A stretch of DNA of 64,000 nt from Salinibacterium sp. (GCA_019638845.1 JAHBSZ010000001.1:186001-250000), one strand, 5' to 3'; positions 24,301 through 32,245 are shown, counted from the stretch's first letter. The notes: generated from the letters alone by a model not told the origin. Made by a program: numbers and translations.

Positions 24301-27253
24301 GCCGCACGGTCACGGCGTCGACAACGGCGACCGGATTCCGCGCGCCCTCGAGTCGGGGGCTGATTCCCACGCGGATGGTGCCCGTGGAACGGGCGCCGAG
24401 CGCGTCGATGACGGTGTAGGTGAAGGTGTCTGTTCCCGCCGAATAGTCGCCGGCCTGATAGACGATCGTGTCGGACTCAACATCGAGCACGGCACCCTTC
24501 TGCGGGTTCGTGGCCTGCCCCAGAAGCTGGACAGCGTCGCCGTCGGGGTCGATTCCGGTGAGGGGCACCCTGATCTGAACGCTCTCACCCGCAATGACCC
24601 GCGCGGTGAGTGTCTCGGGTACCGGCGCATTGTTGGTGGCCGGATCGGCCTCACGCACCGCAATGCGCACGAGAGCTGTCGCGGCCTGCCCGTCCGGGCC
24701 GGTCACCTGGTACGCAGCCGTGAAGTTTCCAGTCTTGTTCGGAGCGAGATAGCGCAGCACTCGATCAGAAGCGAAGAGAAGCCCTGAGCCCTCCGGAAGT
24801 TCCTGGGCGAGCTTCGGTTGCAGGGTTAGATCGAGTCCGTCCGGATGCTCGTCGTTCTTCAGCACCGGGATGTCAATTGCCTCGCCCACGCGGACGGTCA
24901 CTACATCGTCATTCGCGATCGGAGCCTGAACGTGATCGGGCGTCGGTATCTCCACGACGGTGATGACGCCCAACGCCTCGGCGAGACCGTTGGTGATGCG
25001 GTAGTTGAAGGTCACCGGGCCGTTGTCGAGGGGGCCGGTGAGGCTCACGCGGATGAGTCGCTGGTCGAGCACCTCGGCTCGAACTCTCGCGTCGGTGGCG
25101 AGATTCGTGATCCCCGTAACGAGGAGCACTCCACCCGCTGGGTCGACATCTGTTCCGGCGACATCGATCCGCTCGTTGCGCAGGGTTTGAACGAACACCG
25201 TCTTCGGCACCGTGATGGGCTTGGTATTCGGGTCGGGCGGCGTGCTGACATCCACGCGAACGATGCCCGTCACCGTCTGTGTGCCGTCGGTGACCACGTA
25301 TTCGAGATAGTGACTGCGAATGTCGTCGCTCTCAAATTTGAAGGTGCCCGTTTCGTAGCTCGGGGTGATCGTGACGTCGGACTTGGCCGGAACGCTGTTG
25401 AGGCGAACCGTCCCCGTGCCGCCGCGAACATGGCCGAGTGGCGAGATCGTGAGTTCCTCACCGGCCGAGGCGAGCACCACAAACGGGTCCGCGATGATCG
25501 GCACGTCCCCCGCTGCCTTGACCGTGACGGAGAGACTGCCCGCGCTCTCCGCGGTGCCATCGGACACCACGAGGTTGACGATCTTGAGATCTCCACCCGC
25601 GCCCGAATCTGAATACACCACTGCGCCACCGGGCTTGTACGACACCGCGTCCGGCTCGGCAACCGATGCCCGCGTGAGATAGAAAGCGTCGCCGTCGGGG
25701 TCTACCCAATCCCCGAGCACCTGGAGGGTGGTGCGCCCACCGGCTTGCACTACCGCCTTGGTTGATCGCACCTGCACCGGCGGCGAGTTCTCAGCGGGAG
25801 TGCGGATGGTGACCACAACGGTCGCGGTAGCGCTTCCGCCGCGGCCGTCCGTGATCGTGTAGGTGAACGAGACTGACCCGGATGCCGTGTCGGACAGGGT
25901 GAGCTGCAACAGCTGTCGCTCGTTGATGAGGTCAAGATGACCGACGTTCTCGGGCAGTGGAGTGACATCGCTCACGACGAGGACATCGCCGTTCGGATCA
26001 AAGTCGTTGAGCAGAATGGGCAGTACCGTTGCGCGTCCGGGCCGCGCCCCGAACGCGTCGTTGATCGCCACCGGCGGTTGCTGGACCTTCTCAACCTGAG
26101 GCGGAACATTCTCGTCGTTCTGCTGCTCTTGCGGCGGCTGATCGTTCGTGACGATCAGCTGGTCCCAGTTGTCGATGAGCTCGCCTTCACGCTGGACAGC
26201 CCATGACGCTCCGCTGCGTCGGTCATTGAGCACTGCCCGATCACCGTTGCTCTCGAAAGCAAGTCGCGCAACACTCGCCATTTCTGGGAGCACGAGGGTA
26301 GTTCCGGCGCCGCCGTCTGACTGGCATCGGCGCCAATTGTCGCCATTGGTCCAGGCCGAGTACTCACAGCCGTCGAGCGCGAGAGGGCGAGCCGCCGTCC
26401 CCGACTCGCCGGCGACGAGCGCTACTGCCGCGGCGCCGCTCAGCGGAATACTGATGAGCCCGGCGCTGTACGCCACGAGCACCCGGTCTCCCGAGATGGA
26501 CGGCCACTGCAGCACGCTACCGGTGCCGGCACCGATGAGCGGAGCAAGTTCGACCGTGCGCCCGGCGAGATAGAGGGTGTCAGAGCGGGAGTCGAGCACA
26601 GCCCAGTGGCCGTCGACCGACGTCACCGACAGGTCGCCGCCCGGCGGAATGGACACCGAGTCTGTGCCGGTCACCGCGTCGGAGACTCCGACATCGAGCC
26701 GAAAGACCTGCCCGGTCGAGGGCGAGAAGGCGAACATCACACCCGCCGGGTCCACACTGACTGTTGCGCCCGCACCGAGACTCAGCGTTGAGTCGGATTC
26801 CGAGTCGAAGGTGCCGAATTCGTTCCACGGCACTATCCAGAGTTCACCGGTACCCGCCTCGAAGATGACAACCGTCGTTCCCGACAGATACACCTCGGGC
26901 TGAGCTGGTGGCAGTGGGATGCTCGCGGTAGCCGTCGAGGTCGCGGGATCGACGATGTCGACCTTGTTGCCGCTTCGATCGAAGAGCAACACGATGTGAC
27001 CGGACTGCAGAACGTCGAGGTCGTTTCCGGTGGTGCCCACGACGCTGTTGAGTTCAAGAACATCCGGATTGGCCCGTCCGATTGCCTGCTGTTGGCTGTT
27101 GGCCACCCAGACGGCTCCATCACCGAGGTCGACACGCTGCGCGGTGTATCCGGTCGAGACGATCGCGACGGTCGCCACGAGCGCAGCGATCACCACTCCG
27201 CTCGTGACGCTGGTCACGAGTGAAAGGTGGTCTCTTACCCACTTCCTAAGCAC
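21365..27253 (-). CDS. Giant membrane-anchored Ig-like/cadherin-like and FN3 repeat protein
   Basis: 1962 residues, GTG start (27251-27253) 9 nt after the kinase stop. One uncleaved-looking membrane helix (about 12-35) should leave the long C-terminal part outside the cell. Residues about 40-370 look like beta-propeller blades; a Pro/Gln linker (about 375-395) leads to a series of cadherin-like/Ig-like modules (about 395-1430) marked by NDFDPNGD, DPDGD and ANDSDPDGS calcium-type loops; FN3 modules (for instance LAPSGFSDRQITMRWNAG) follow to the end. There is no LPXTG sorting signal. The protein is probably an adhesin or a wall-spanning structural element, and the likely client of the surrounding kinase, MoxR and transport-like genes. 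Confidence 0.85.
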   Translation of the reverse strand: MLRKWVRDHLSLVTSVTSGVVIAALVATVAIVSTGYTAQRVDLGDGAVWVANSQQQAIGRANPDVLELNSVVGTTGNDLDVLQSGHIVLLFDRSGNKVDIVDPATSTATASIPLPPAQPEVYLSGTTVVIFEAGTGELWIVPWNEFGTFDSESDSTLSLGAGATVSVDPAGVMFAFSPSTGQVFRLDVGVSDAVTGTDSVSIPPGGDLSVTSVDGHWAVLDSRSDTLYLAGRTVELAPLIGAGTGSVLQWPSISGDRVLVAYSAGLISIPLSGAAAVALVAGESGTAARPLALDGCEYSAWTNGDNWRRCQSDGGAGTTLVLPEMASVARLAFESNGDRAVLNDRRSGASWAVQREGELIDNWDQLIVTNDQPPQEQQNDENVPPQVEKVQQPPVAINDAFGARPGRATVLPILLNDFDPNGDVLVVSDVTPLPENVGHLDLINERQLLQLTLSDTASGSVSFTYTITDGRGGSATATVVVTIRTPAENSPPVQVRSTKAVVQAGGRTTLQVLGDWVDPDGDAFYLTRASVAEPDAVSYKPGGAVVYSDSGAGGDLKIVNLVVSDGTAESAGSLSVTVKAAGDVPIIADPFVVLASAGEELTISPLGHVRGGTGTVRLNSVPAKSDVTITPSYETGTFKFESDDIRSHYLEYVVTDGTQTVTGIVRVDVSTPPDPNTKPITVPKTVFVQTLRNERIDVAGTDVDPAGGVLLVTGITNLATDARVRAEVLDQRLIRVSLTGPLDNGPVTFNYRITNGLAEALGVITVVEIPTPDHVQAPIANDDVVTVRVGEAIDIPVLKNDEHPDGLDLTLQPKLAQELPEGSGLLFASDRVLRYLAPNKTGNFTAAYQVTGPDGQAATALVRIAVREADPATNNAPVPETLTARVIAGESVQIRVPLTGIDPDGDAVQLLGQATNPQKGAVLDVESDTIVYQAGDYSAGTDTFTYTVIDALGARSTGTIRVGISPRLEGARNPVAVVDAVTVRPGITVSVQALANDSDPDGSPLKIVAATPNDPVTTATIVGTDVVDITPPSAEGTYGVIYQIENSRGGTSQNFIRVTVDANAPLSYPIATDSVLTLSDVLDQSRVTVDVLANVFFADGDSRSLGLSVYTGYGSVARVTDDKKIEVTVGNRSQIIPFRVTHPDDPKIFSYGFIRVPGYDDALPQIDRRAPALRVNSENQLTIDINDYVIAVGGKKVKLTDSSTVQATHANGDDLVVDNDTLVYTSADKYFGPASISFEVTDGASASDPAGRTAIIVLPITVLPRDNQAPVFGGAVIEFEPGQEKEIDLLKLTTYPYPNDLDELVYSVLEPTPVGFDYALNGNMLTLRANESAPKGTVTNISLGVKDAVSQGGAGRIELHVVASTKPLLIPAPDLAIATRGGTTTVDVLTNDQATNPFPGKPLTVLSIRGLDGASVPAGITIVPSADNSQLSVSIDKTATPVDVNLQYQVADATNDPSRYVWGNVTVSVQDRPDPIANLAPSGFSDRQITMRWNAGSFNNSPITNYKVTTSQGSTVVGEIDCPGTTCTIPTPGNGPANAVRVTVVATNAIGDSDPVTLADPVWSDIIPPAPSGLSSSPLDHGLLIRWNQVSTPSGGSAVDRYHLVVGGFSGDVSPAVCSGGTCAVNTATLGWSFDNGVAVTYTVSARNAALTALSVWNTSEPVSGVPAGPPLVVASPSATVQSDTSVALGWAGVFNDNGRPITAYTAAAYTGAPPTCAANGTITANGAAIASTGTGTSAVFSGLSANATYTLVVFAFNGQGCTASGAVVAHTPPPVITNVTVSGPSANGSTFDFVFTGGTAGSSSLGSADSIYYRLNGGTEYGPVSLNGFIAADSTQYGQSVSITARACRTYDGVPVCQAVASSPQPLGVPVDPRLSGLQFVNDNNPLSPASGTFRWLGLPAGSGYTSIEYACGSGPGGTFAPAGGVTECHADAGALGDAYLTIRVGANGTFYDITYRGSQI

Positions 27254-27262
27254 AGGAGTCCA

Positions 27263-28678
27263 TCACCGGGGAACGTCCACGCACTTCTCGCTACTCGGCG
27301 CACCCGGTTTTCCGTCGCGATTCACCGTGACGGTAAGACACACGCGATCCCCGGGCTGGGTATCGACAGTGAATTCCGCGCTGCGCTGGATGCTCGATTC
27401 CCCCGTGTTCGTCTTGATCTGGTACGAGTCGTCGGCAAGAATCCCGGGGTTCTTCCAGGAGAAGGTGATGGTGCCGTCCTGAGTCGAGGCCTGCACGTCG
27501 CTCACTGTCGGAATATCGGTGTTCGTTGCCCCGATCAGCACGAGGGTCGCGGTGATGCCGAGGGCGATTACGAGCACCGCTGCCGCGACAAGCGCCCATG
27601 CGAAAGCACGGATGCGTCCGCTCAAGCCCGCCGTTGGCGCATTCGGTTTGCTTCCCGTTTCCCGCACGACCGTACCCACTGGGCTGTAGGTCGCCTCCGG
27701 GTCTCCACGGCGTCGACGGCGGCGCTCCGCGACGGACGACACGGCCTCGTGGCCGCCCTTGATCCGCGTTCGGTCTTCCAGGTCTGATGTGGCGGAGAGG
27801 GCCCAGTCATCCATGACGACTTCGATGCTCGTCTGCGGGACGCCGATCTCGCTTTCGACAGCTTGCAACTCACGCACCAGTTCGAGCACGCTCTCGTGGC
27901 GATTCTCCGGACGTCGTGACATCGCACGAAGAAGGATGCGTTCGAGACTGGCCGGAACATCGGTACGCCCGATTGGCCCGGGCTTAGCGCGGTTGATTCG
28001 CGATATCAGGTCGCTTGACTTGTTCGATTCGCCAGGCTGCTCGAACGGCGAACGACCGGCCAGCAAGGAGTAGATCGTTGCCGCGAACGACCACACCTCC
28101 GACTCGATGGTTCCTGCGGTCTCGTCCATCAACACCTCGGGTGCTGACCACGGGATCGACATTCCCACCGCTTCGAGGTTTTCCGATTCGCCGAGGGTTG
28201 CCGCGATCCCGAAGTCAGAAAGCACGGGATGCCCATAGGCCGTGAGCAGAATGTTGGAGGGCTTGATATCGCGGTGCAAGACGCCGGCACGGTGCGCGGT
28301 CTCGATGGCACTGCCGATCTTCACCGCAACCCGCAGGACCTCCGGCACCGGGATCCGCTCGGTGCGGTAGCGCTGACCGAGCGCCGACGAGCAGAGTTCC
28401 ATGACGAGGTAGGGGCGACCGTCGGACGAAATGCTCGCCTGATACACCGTGAGGATCGCCGGATGCGCGCTCAGCTGGGCCATGAGGTTTGCCTCGGCCT
28501 GGAACATCTGTCGCACTTGGTCGTTGACGACTTCGCTCAACATCACCTTGACGGCGACCTGGCGACGGGGCATGTTCTGCTCGTAAAGAAAGACATCGGC
28601 GAAACCACCGGAACCGAGAACGTGCACATGCGCGAATCCGGGCAGCACAGGAGGCTGTGACGGCAAACGACGCGCCAT
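27263..28678 (-). CDS. Membrane Ser/Thr protein kinase (PknB-type) with FN3 ectodomain
   Basis: 471 residues. The kinase domain has the Gly loop GSGGFADVF (22-30), Lys44, HRDIKPSN (135-142), DFG (155-157) and SAPEV (178-182). A juxtamembrane Arg-rich stretch (319-324) precedes one membrane helix (about 360-383), and the extracellular part is a single FN3-like module (about 388-470; ITFSWKNPG, YQIKT) instead of the PASTA repeats of PknB. The gene directly precedes the giant FN3/Ig protein. A TACAAT hexamer upstream suggests its own promoter. The likely targets are the two FHA proteins' ligands or the MoxR/DUF58 complex; none is proven. Confidence 0.9.
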   Translation of the reverse strand: MARRLPSQPPVLPGFAHVHVLGSGGFADVFLYEQNMPRRQVAVKVMLSEVVNDQVRQMFQAEANLMAQLSAHPAILTVYQASISSDGRPYLVMELCSSALGQRYRTERIPVPEVLRVAVKIGSAIETAHRAGVLHRDIKPSNILLTAYGHPVLSDFGIAATLGESENLEAVGMSIPWSAPEVLMDETAGTIESEVWSFAATIYSLLAGRSPFEQPGESNKSSDLISRINRAKPGPIGRTDVPASLERILLRAMSRRPENRHESVLELVRELQAVESEIGVPQTSIEVVMDDWALSATSDLEDRTRIKGGHEAVSSVAERRRRRRGDPEATYSPVGTVVRETGSKPNAPTAGLSGRIRAFAWALVAAAVLVIALGITATLVLIGATNTDIPTVSDVQASTQDGTITFSWKNPGILADDSYQIKTNTGESSIQRSAEFTVDTQPGDRVCLTVTVNRDGKPGAPSSEKCVDVPR

Positions 28679-28711
28679 TATGTGCCCCCTAGCTCAATCG
28701 ACGGTTTCCTT

Positions 28712-28717
28712 ATTGTA
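28712..28717 (-). promoter_or_regulatory. Candidate -10 element of the kinase transcript
   Basis: On the minus strand the sequence reads TACAAT, one mismatch from consensus, about 33 nt before the kinase ATG. No good -35 stands at 17 nt. The 124-bp gap between phosphatase and kinase also holds two small inverted repeats (ACCCC/GGGGT at about 28774-28791 and CCCTT/AAGGG at 28749-28760) without a following T-run. Confidence 0.4.
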
Positions 28718-28802
28718 GGCAGGCGCAGGTGCACAACCGATCTGTTATCCCTTCAAAGGGGGCCACCACACAGACCCCCATTCACAGGGGTACAGAAGCA
28801 CG

Positions 28803-29633
28803 CTAGTGACGCTGTGGCCGGGGTGCGGTGTCTTCGATGTCAGCTATTTCAGGGGCATCCAGCACGTCGATGATGATGGCAGTGACGTTGTCCCGACCGC
28901 CCGACGCGAGCGCAGCGTCGATCAGGGCTCCCGCAGTTTCCACGGGGTTCAGACCTGCGGCAAGGTGAAGTCGGATGCGGTCGTCGGTTACTTCTTTCGT
29001 CAACCCGTCGGAGCACAGCAGCAGTCGCAGCCCTGTGCGCGCCGGCAGCATCCAGAAATCCGCGTACGGCTTGGCGTTGAAACCAACGGCACGAGTGATG
29101 ATGTTGCTGTCCGGGTGGTGCTCTGCTTCATCCTTGGTCAGAGCACCGGATTCCACGAGCTCTTGCACCACGGAATGATCGACGGTCACCTGGATCAACT
29201 CGTTGGCTTCGAATGCGTAGACCCTGCTGTCACCAATGTTGAAGACTGCGAAGTATGCGTCCTGCTCTTGGAGCGTTAGTGCAGCCCCGGTCACCGTCGT
29301 CCCGACACCGAGCTCGTTGTCCCCCGCGATCGTCGTGATGTCGGCCGTTGCACGCTCCAGAGCCCGTTCGATGGTGCGGGGCGAGAGGAAGTCGGAACCG
29401 ACGATCTCGGCGAGCCGCTCGACTACGGCCGCGCTCGCCAAATCACCGGCGGCATGGCCGCCCATTCCGTCGGCTACCGCAAAGAGCGGAGACTTGGCCA
29501 CGAAGCTGTCCTCGTTTGCGGCGCGCCGTTTCCCGGTATCCGTTGCCGCCGCCCATGCAATTGTCACAACCGCATCTGGCCGTCCCGGAATAGCAATAGC
29601 AAGGCTGGCATTGCTGCCGCCAATTTCGGTCAC
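28803..29633 (-). CDS. PP2C-family Ser/Thr protein phosphatase
   Basis: 276 residues. The metal-binding and catalytic motifs of bacterial PstP/Stp phosphatases are all there: NEDSF, VADGMGGHAAG, NIGDSRVY, LLCSDGL and GGRDNVTAI. It lacks the membrane helix of PstP, so it is a soluble phosphatase. It should reverse the phosphorylation set by the kinase encoded 124 nt downstream. The GTG start overlaps the FHA stop by GTGA, so reader and eraser are made from one message. Confidence 0.93.
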   Translation of the reverse strand: MTEIGGSNASLAIAIPGRPDAVVTIAWAAATDTGKRRAANEDSFVAKSPLFAVADGMGGHAAGDLASAAVVERLAEIVGSDFLSPRTIERALERATADITTIAGDNELGVGTTVTGAALTLQEQDAYFAVFNIGDSRVYAFEANELIQVTVDHSVVQELVESGALTKDEAEHHPDSNIITRAVGFNAKPYADFWMLPARTGLRLLLCSDGLTKEVTDDRIRLHLAAGLNPVETAGALIDAALASGGRDNVTAIIIDVLDAPEIADIEDTAPRPQRH

Positions 29634-30172
29634 GATGGCCTTCGGTCTAGAGGGAGTATCTGGAGAATGTTCTCGTCACCAATATCCACCAGCGTGCCGG
29701 GTGAGACGACTATCGACTCACCCTGAAGCAGTTTCCGTGGGATTGATCCGGGAACAAGAACCACCGTGCCGTTGGTGCTCCGCAGATCGGTTATGACAAT
29801 GGAGACGCCGATCTGGCGCACTTCGAGGTGCGTTGCCGACACTTCGCGCTGGGGCGATACCACCCGAACCAGACGCGGAGCCGCGCCGTCGACGACCCGC
29901 GGCGCCGTCGGCCGACGGCCGATCCGAGCCGGACGATCGAGACTGATCGGGTCGCGAAGTCCTCCGATGCGAAAGCGGTACGACGCGGTCGCGGCAGGCC
30001 TCGGAGCGTCTGTCCGCGCCTGAGTGCGGCGCGTGCCGGGCGGCTGCTCGCTCGCCGTGGCCGCCTCCGCAGCGCGCACGAGGGTGTCTGCGTTGAGATC
30101 AGGTGGTGCACCAAGAGACTGCCGGGCGCCAGACGCTGGCCCGACAACCGTGTCCCCCGTGTCGTTGTGCAC
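29630..30172 (-). CDS. FHA-domain protein
   Basis: 180 residues: a disordered Ala/Pro/Thr-rich half (1-65) and a C-terminal FHA domain with RIGRRP, SATHLEV and DLRSTNGT, the phosphothreonine-reading loops. Several Thr residues in the tail could be phosphorylated, as in GarA/OdhI, but this protein has no ETTS-type motif that I can see. GTG start with a TAAGCT hexamer exactly 6 nt upstream, so the mRNA may be leaderless. It opens the nine-gene cluster, right behind the aldehyde dehydrogenase gene. Confidence 0.88.
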   Translation of the reverse strand: MHNDTGDTVVGPASGARQSLGAPPDLNADTLVRAAEAATASEQPPGTRRTQARTDAPRPAATASYRFRIGGLRDPISLDRPARIGRRPTAPRVVDGAAPRLVRVVSPQREVSATHLEVRQIGVSIVITDLRSTNGTVVLVPGSIPRKLLQGESIVVSPGTLVDIGDENILQILPLDRRPS

Positions 30173-30178
30173 GTAGCG

Positions 30179-30184
30179 AGCTTA
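30179..30184 (-). promoter_or_regulatory. Candidate -10 element for the FHA-PP2C transcript
   Basis: Minus-strand TAAGCT followed by 6 nt and the GTG start. The 44-bp gap to the aldehyde dehydrogenase stop leaves room only for a leaderless or near-leaderless transcript. A weak -35 (TGTCGA) lies 17 nt further upstream. Confidence 0.45.
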
Positions 30185-30216
30185 CGTTCTGCGCCGCACG
30201 GTCGACACCCGAACCG

Positions 30217-31647
30217 CTAGCCGATGTACGACATCACGTGCTTGACCCGCGTGTAGTCCTCGAAGCCATAGCTCGACAAGTCTTTTCCGTAGCCCGAGTG
30301 CTTGAACCCACCGTGCGGCATCTCGGCGACGATCGGGATGTGGGTGTTGATCCACACACAACCGAAGTCGAGATGCTTGGCGAACCGCATTGCGCGCGAG
30401 TGGTCTTTCGTCCACACGCTCGACGCCAGTCCGTATTGCACGCCGTTCGCCCACTCGAGCGCTTGCTTCTCGTCGGTGAAGCTCTGCACGGTAATAACCG
30501 GACCGAAGATCTCGTTCTGGATAGCGTCATCCGTCTGCTTGAGACCCGTCACGATCGTGGCCGGATAGAAGTAGCCCTTGTTGCCCTGACGTGCGCCTCC
30601 GAGTTCGACGTGCGCGTTCGAGGGGAGCGACTCGATGATCCCGGTGACGCGATCGAGCTGGTTCGCATTGTTGACGGGGCCAAAGTACGACCCGCTATCC
30701 GGAGCACCGGTAGCCGCGTTCGCCTTCACCCAGGCCGAGAGCGCGGCAACGAACTCGTCGTGAACGCTCGCGTGCACGAGCACGCGCGTCGCGGCAGTGC
30801 AGTCCTGCCCGGCGTTGAAATAGCCAGCGCCGCCAATTCCCTCAGCCGCCGCCTCGATGTCTGCGTCGTCAAAAACGATCACCGGCGCCTTGCCGCCGAG
30901 TTCGAGATGCACGCGCTTGAGGTCATTCGCGGCGGCCTTGGCCACCTCCATTCCCGCACGCACCGACCCGGTTATCGAGACCATCTGTGGAGTTTTGTGG
31001 TCGATCATCAAGCCGCCCGTTGTTCGATCTCCCGTGATGACGTTCAGCACGCCCTTGGGCAGGAATTCTGCGGCGATTTCGGCGAGGAGAAGCGTCGACG
31101 ACGGCGTCGAGTCTGAGGGCTTGAGCACTGTGGTGTTGCCGGCGGCGATCGCGGGAGCAACCTTCCACACCGCCATGTTGAGTGGGTAGTTCCACGGTGT
31201 CACCTGACCGATGACCCCGATGGGTTCGCGGCGGATCGACGACGTGTGGTCCTTGAGGTATTCGCCTGTGGCCATCCCGCTGAGGTGTCGAGCCTCGCCC
31301 GCGAAGAAACGGATCTGGTCGACCGAAACCAGAATCTCGTCGTCGACGAGGGATGCCCGGGGCTTGCCGGTGTCCTTCGATTCGAGATCGGCGAACTCTT
31401 CTGCCCGCGCCTCCATCGCGTCAGCGATGCGGAACAGTGCTAGCTGCCGCTCAGCGGGCGTCGTCTCGCCCCACTCCTCGAAAGCCGCGGCCGCGGCGGA
31501 GAACGCTGCATCAACATCGCGCTGGCCGGAGACCGGCGAGCTCGCGTAGGTCTCCTCGGTAGACGGGTCAATCACGTCGAAACTCGAATCGGCCTTAGCC
31601 GAGACGTAGTCGCCGTTAATAAAATTGCGGATCTCGTTTGTCGCCAT
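30217..31647 (-). CDS. Aldehyde dehydrogenase, gamma-aminobutyraldehyde dehydrogenase-like
   Basis: 476 residues from the ATG at 31645-31647, which has AGGA 4 nt upstream; an upstream TTG is possible but adds only 11 residues. Family motifs: NAD-binding GNTTVLKPSD, general base Glu in LELGGKAPV, nucleophile Cys in NAGQDCTAA. Overall it resembles the PatD/PuuC-type enzymes that oxidise 4-aminobutanal to GABA. It is divergent from an Lrp regulator and next to an aminotransferase and an amine oxidase, which together fit putrescine breakdown. Confidence 0.88.
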   Translation of the reverse strand: MATNEIRNFINGDYVSAKADSSFDVIDPSTEETYASSPVSGQRDVDAAFSAAAAAFEEWGETTPAERQLALFRIADAMEARAEEFADLESKDTGKPRASLVDDEILVSVDQIRFFAGEARHLSGMATGEYLKDHTSSIRREPIGVIGQVTPWNYPLNMAVWKVAPAIAAGNTTVLKPSDSTPSSTLLLAEIAAEFLPKGVLNVITGDRTTGGLMIDHKTPQMVSITGSVRAGMEVAKAAANDLKRVHLELGGKAPVIVFDDADIEAAAEGIGGAGYFNAGQDCTAATRVLVHASVHDEFVAALSAWVKANAATGAPDSGSYFGPVNNANQLDRVTGIIESLPSNAHVELGGARQGNKGYFYPATIVTGLKQTDDAIQNEIFGPVITVQSFTDEKQALEWANGVQYGLASSVWTKDHSRAMRFAKHLDFGCVWINTHIPIVAEMPHGGFKHSGYGKDLSSYGFEDYTRVKHVMSYIG

Positions 31648-31654
31648 AGTTCCT

Positions 31655-31660
31655 AACTTA
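31655..31660 (-). promoter_or_regulatory. Candidate -10 element of the aldehyde dehydrogenase gene
   Basis: Minus-strand TAAGTT, 7 nt before the ATG. The same 7 nt contain AGGA, so the start may work either leaderless or with a ribosome site. It shares the 115-bp divergent region with the lrp promoter. Confidence 0.4.
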
Positions 31661-31727
31661 GCGACTGCCGAGTGCTGCATCCACTACCGATTCCGTCGCG
31701 ATTTCTGCCCAACTGGTGCGGATTCCC

Positions 31728-31755
31728 TTGTGACAGTGGTAAATGACTGCCACAA
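31728..31755 (+). promoter_or_regulatory. 28-bp inverted repeat over the lrp promoter (probable operator)
   Basis: Arms TTGTGACAGT (31728-31737) and ACTGCCACAA (31746-31755) match in 9 of 10 positions, with an 8-bp spacer. The arms coincide with a -35-like TTGTGA (31728-31733) and a -10-like CACAAT (31751-31756), spaced exactly 17 bp, and the hexamer ends 6 nt before the lrp ATG. A bound regulator would block this promoter, which suggests autorepression by the Lrp/AsnC protein and control of the divergent aldehyde dehydrogenase. Confidence 0.6.
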
Positions 31756-31762
31756 TCGACTT

Positions 31763-32245
31763 ATGAGCCCTGCAGCGCGCCCACCGGGCTCGAAACCCAT
31801 CCAGCTTGATGACGTCTCGAAAAAGATTATCGAGCAGCTTCAAAGTGACGGTCGACGGTCGTACGCCGAGATCGGCAAAGCGGTGGGTCTCAGCGAGGCT
31901 GCCGTTCGGCAGCGCGTGCAGAAGCTCACCGACTCCGGCGTCATGCAGGTAGTGGCGGTCACCGACCCGATGCAACTCGGCTTCTATCGGCAGGCCATGA
32001 TCGGCATTCGGGTGACCGGCGATACGACGCTCGTCGCCGAAAAACTCGGGCGCTTGGCCGCAGTCGACTATGTCGTGCTCACCGCCGGCAGTTTTGACAT
32101 CTTGGCGGAGGTCGTGTGTGAGAACGACGAAGACCTCATCGATCTTCTCAACAAGCAGATTCGCGGTATCGACGGTGTTCAATCCACGGAGACCTTCGTC
32201 TATTTGAAGCTCCACAAGCAGTTATACAACTGGGGAACAAGGTAA
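31763..32245 (+). CDS. Lrp/AsnC-family transcriptional regulator
   Basis: 160 residues from the ATG at 31763; an upstream in-frame ATG exists but lies inside the divergent gene's leader and lacks support. The N-terminal helix-turn-helix (YAEIGKAVGLSEAAVRQRV) and the C-terminal RAM/ligand-binding domain (RQAMIGIRV, DYVVLTAGSFDILAEV) are typical. These proteins form octamers that sense small amino-compounds. No ribosome-binding site precedes the start, so the message may be leaderless. It is followed after 5 nt by the aminotransferase and probably controls both that operon and the divergent aldehyde dehydrogenase. Confidence 0.9.
   Translation: MSPAARPPGSKPIQLDDVSKKIIEQLQSDGRRSYAEIGKAVGLSEAAVRQRVQKLTDSGVMQVVAVTDPMQLGFYRQAMIGIRVTGDTTLVAEKLGRLAAVDYVVLTAGSFDILAEVVCENDEDLIDLLNKQIRGIDGVQSTETFVYLKLHKQLYNWGTR

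Noticed and set aside
23405-24787. 460-codon open frame opposite the giant protein gene
   Set aside because: The repeat modules of the giant protein are clearly on the minus strand; the opposite frame is low-complexity Asp/Val/Arg.
12885-30172. A WXG100 or other small type VII substrate gene inside the cluster
   Set aside because: All gaps are at most 124 bp and no Trp-x-Gly frame of about 100 codons was found; the EccC-like gene stands without one.
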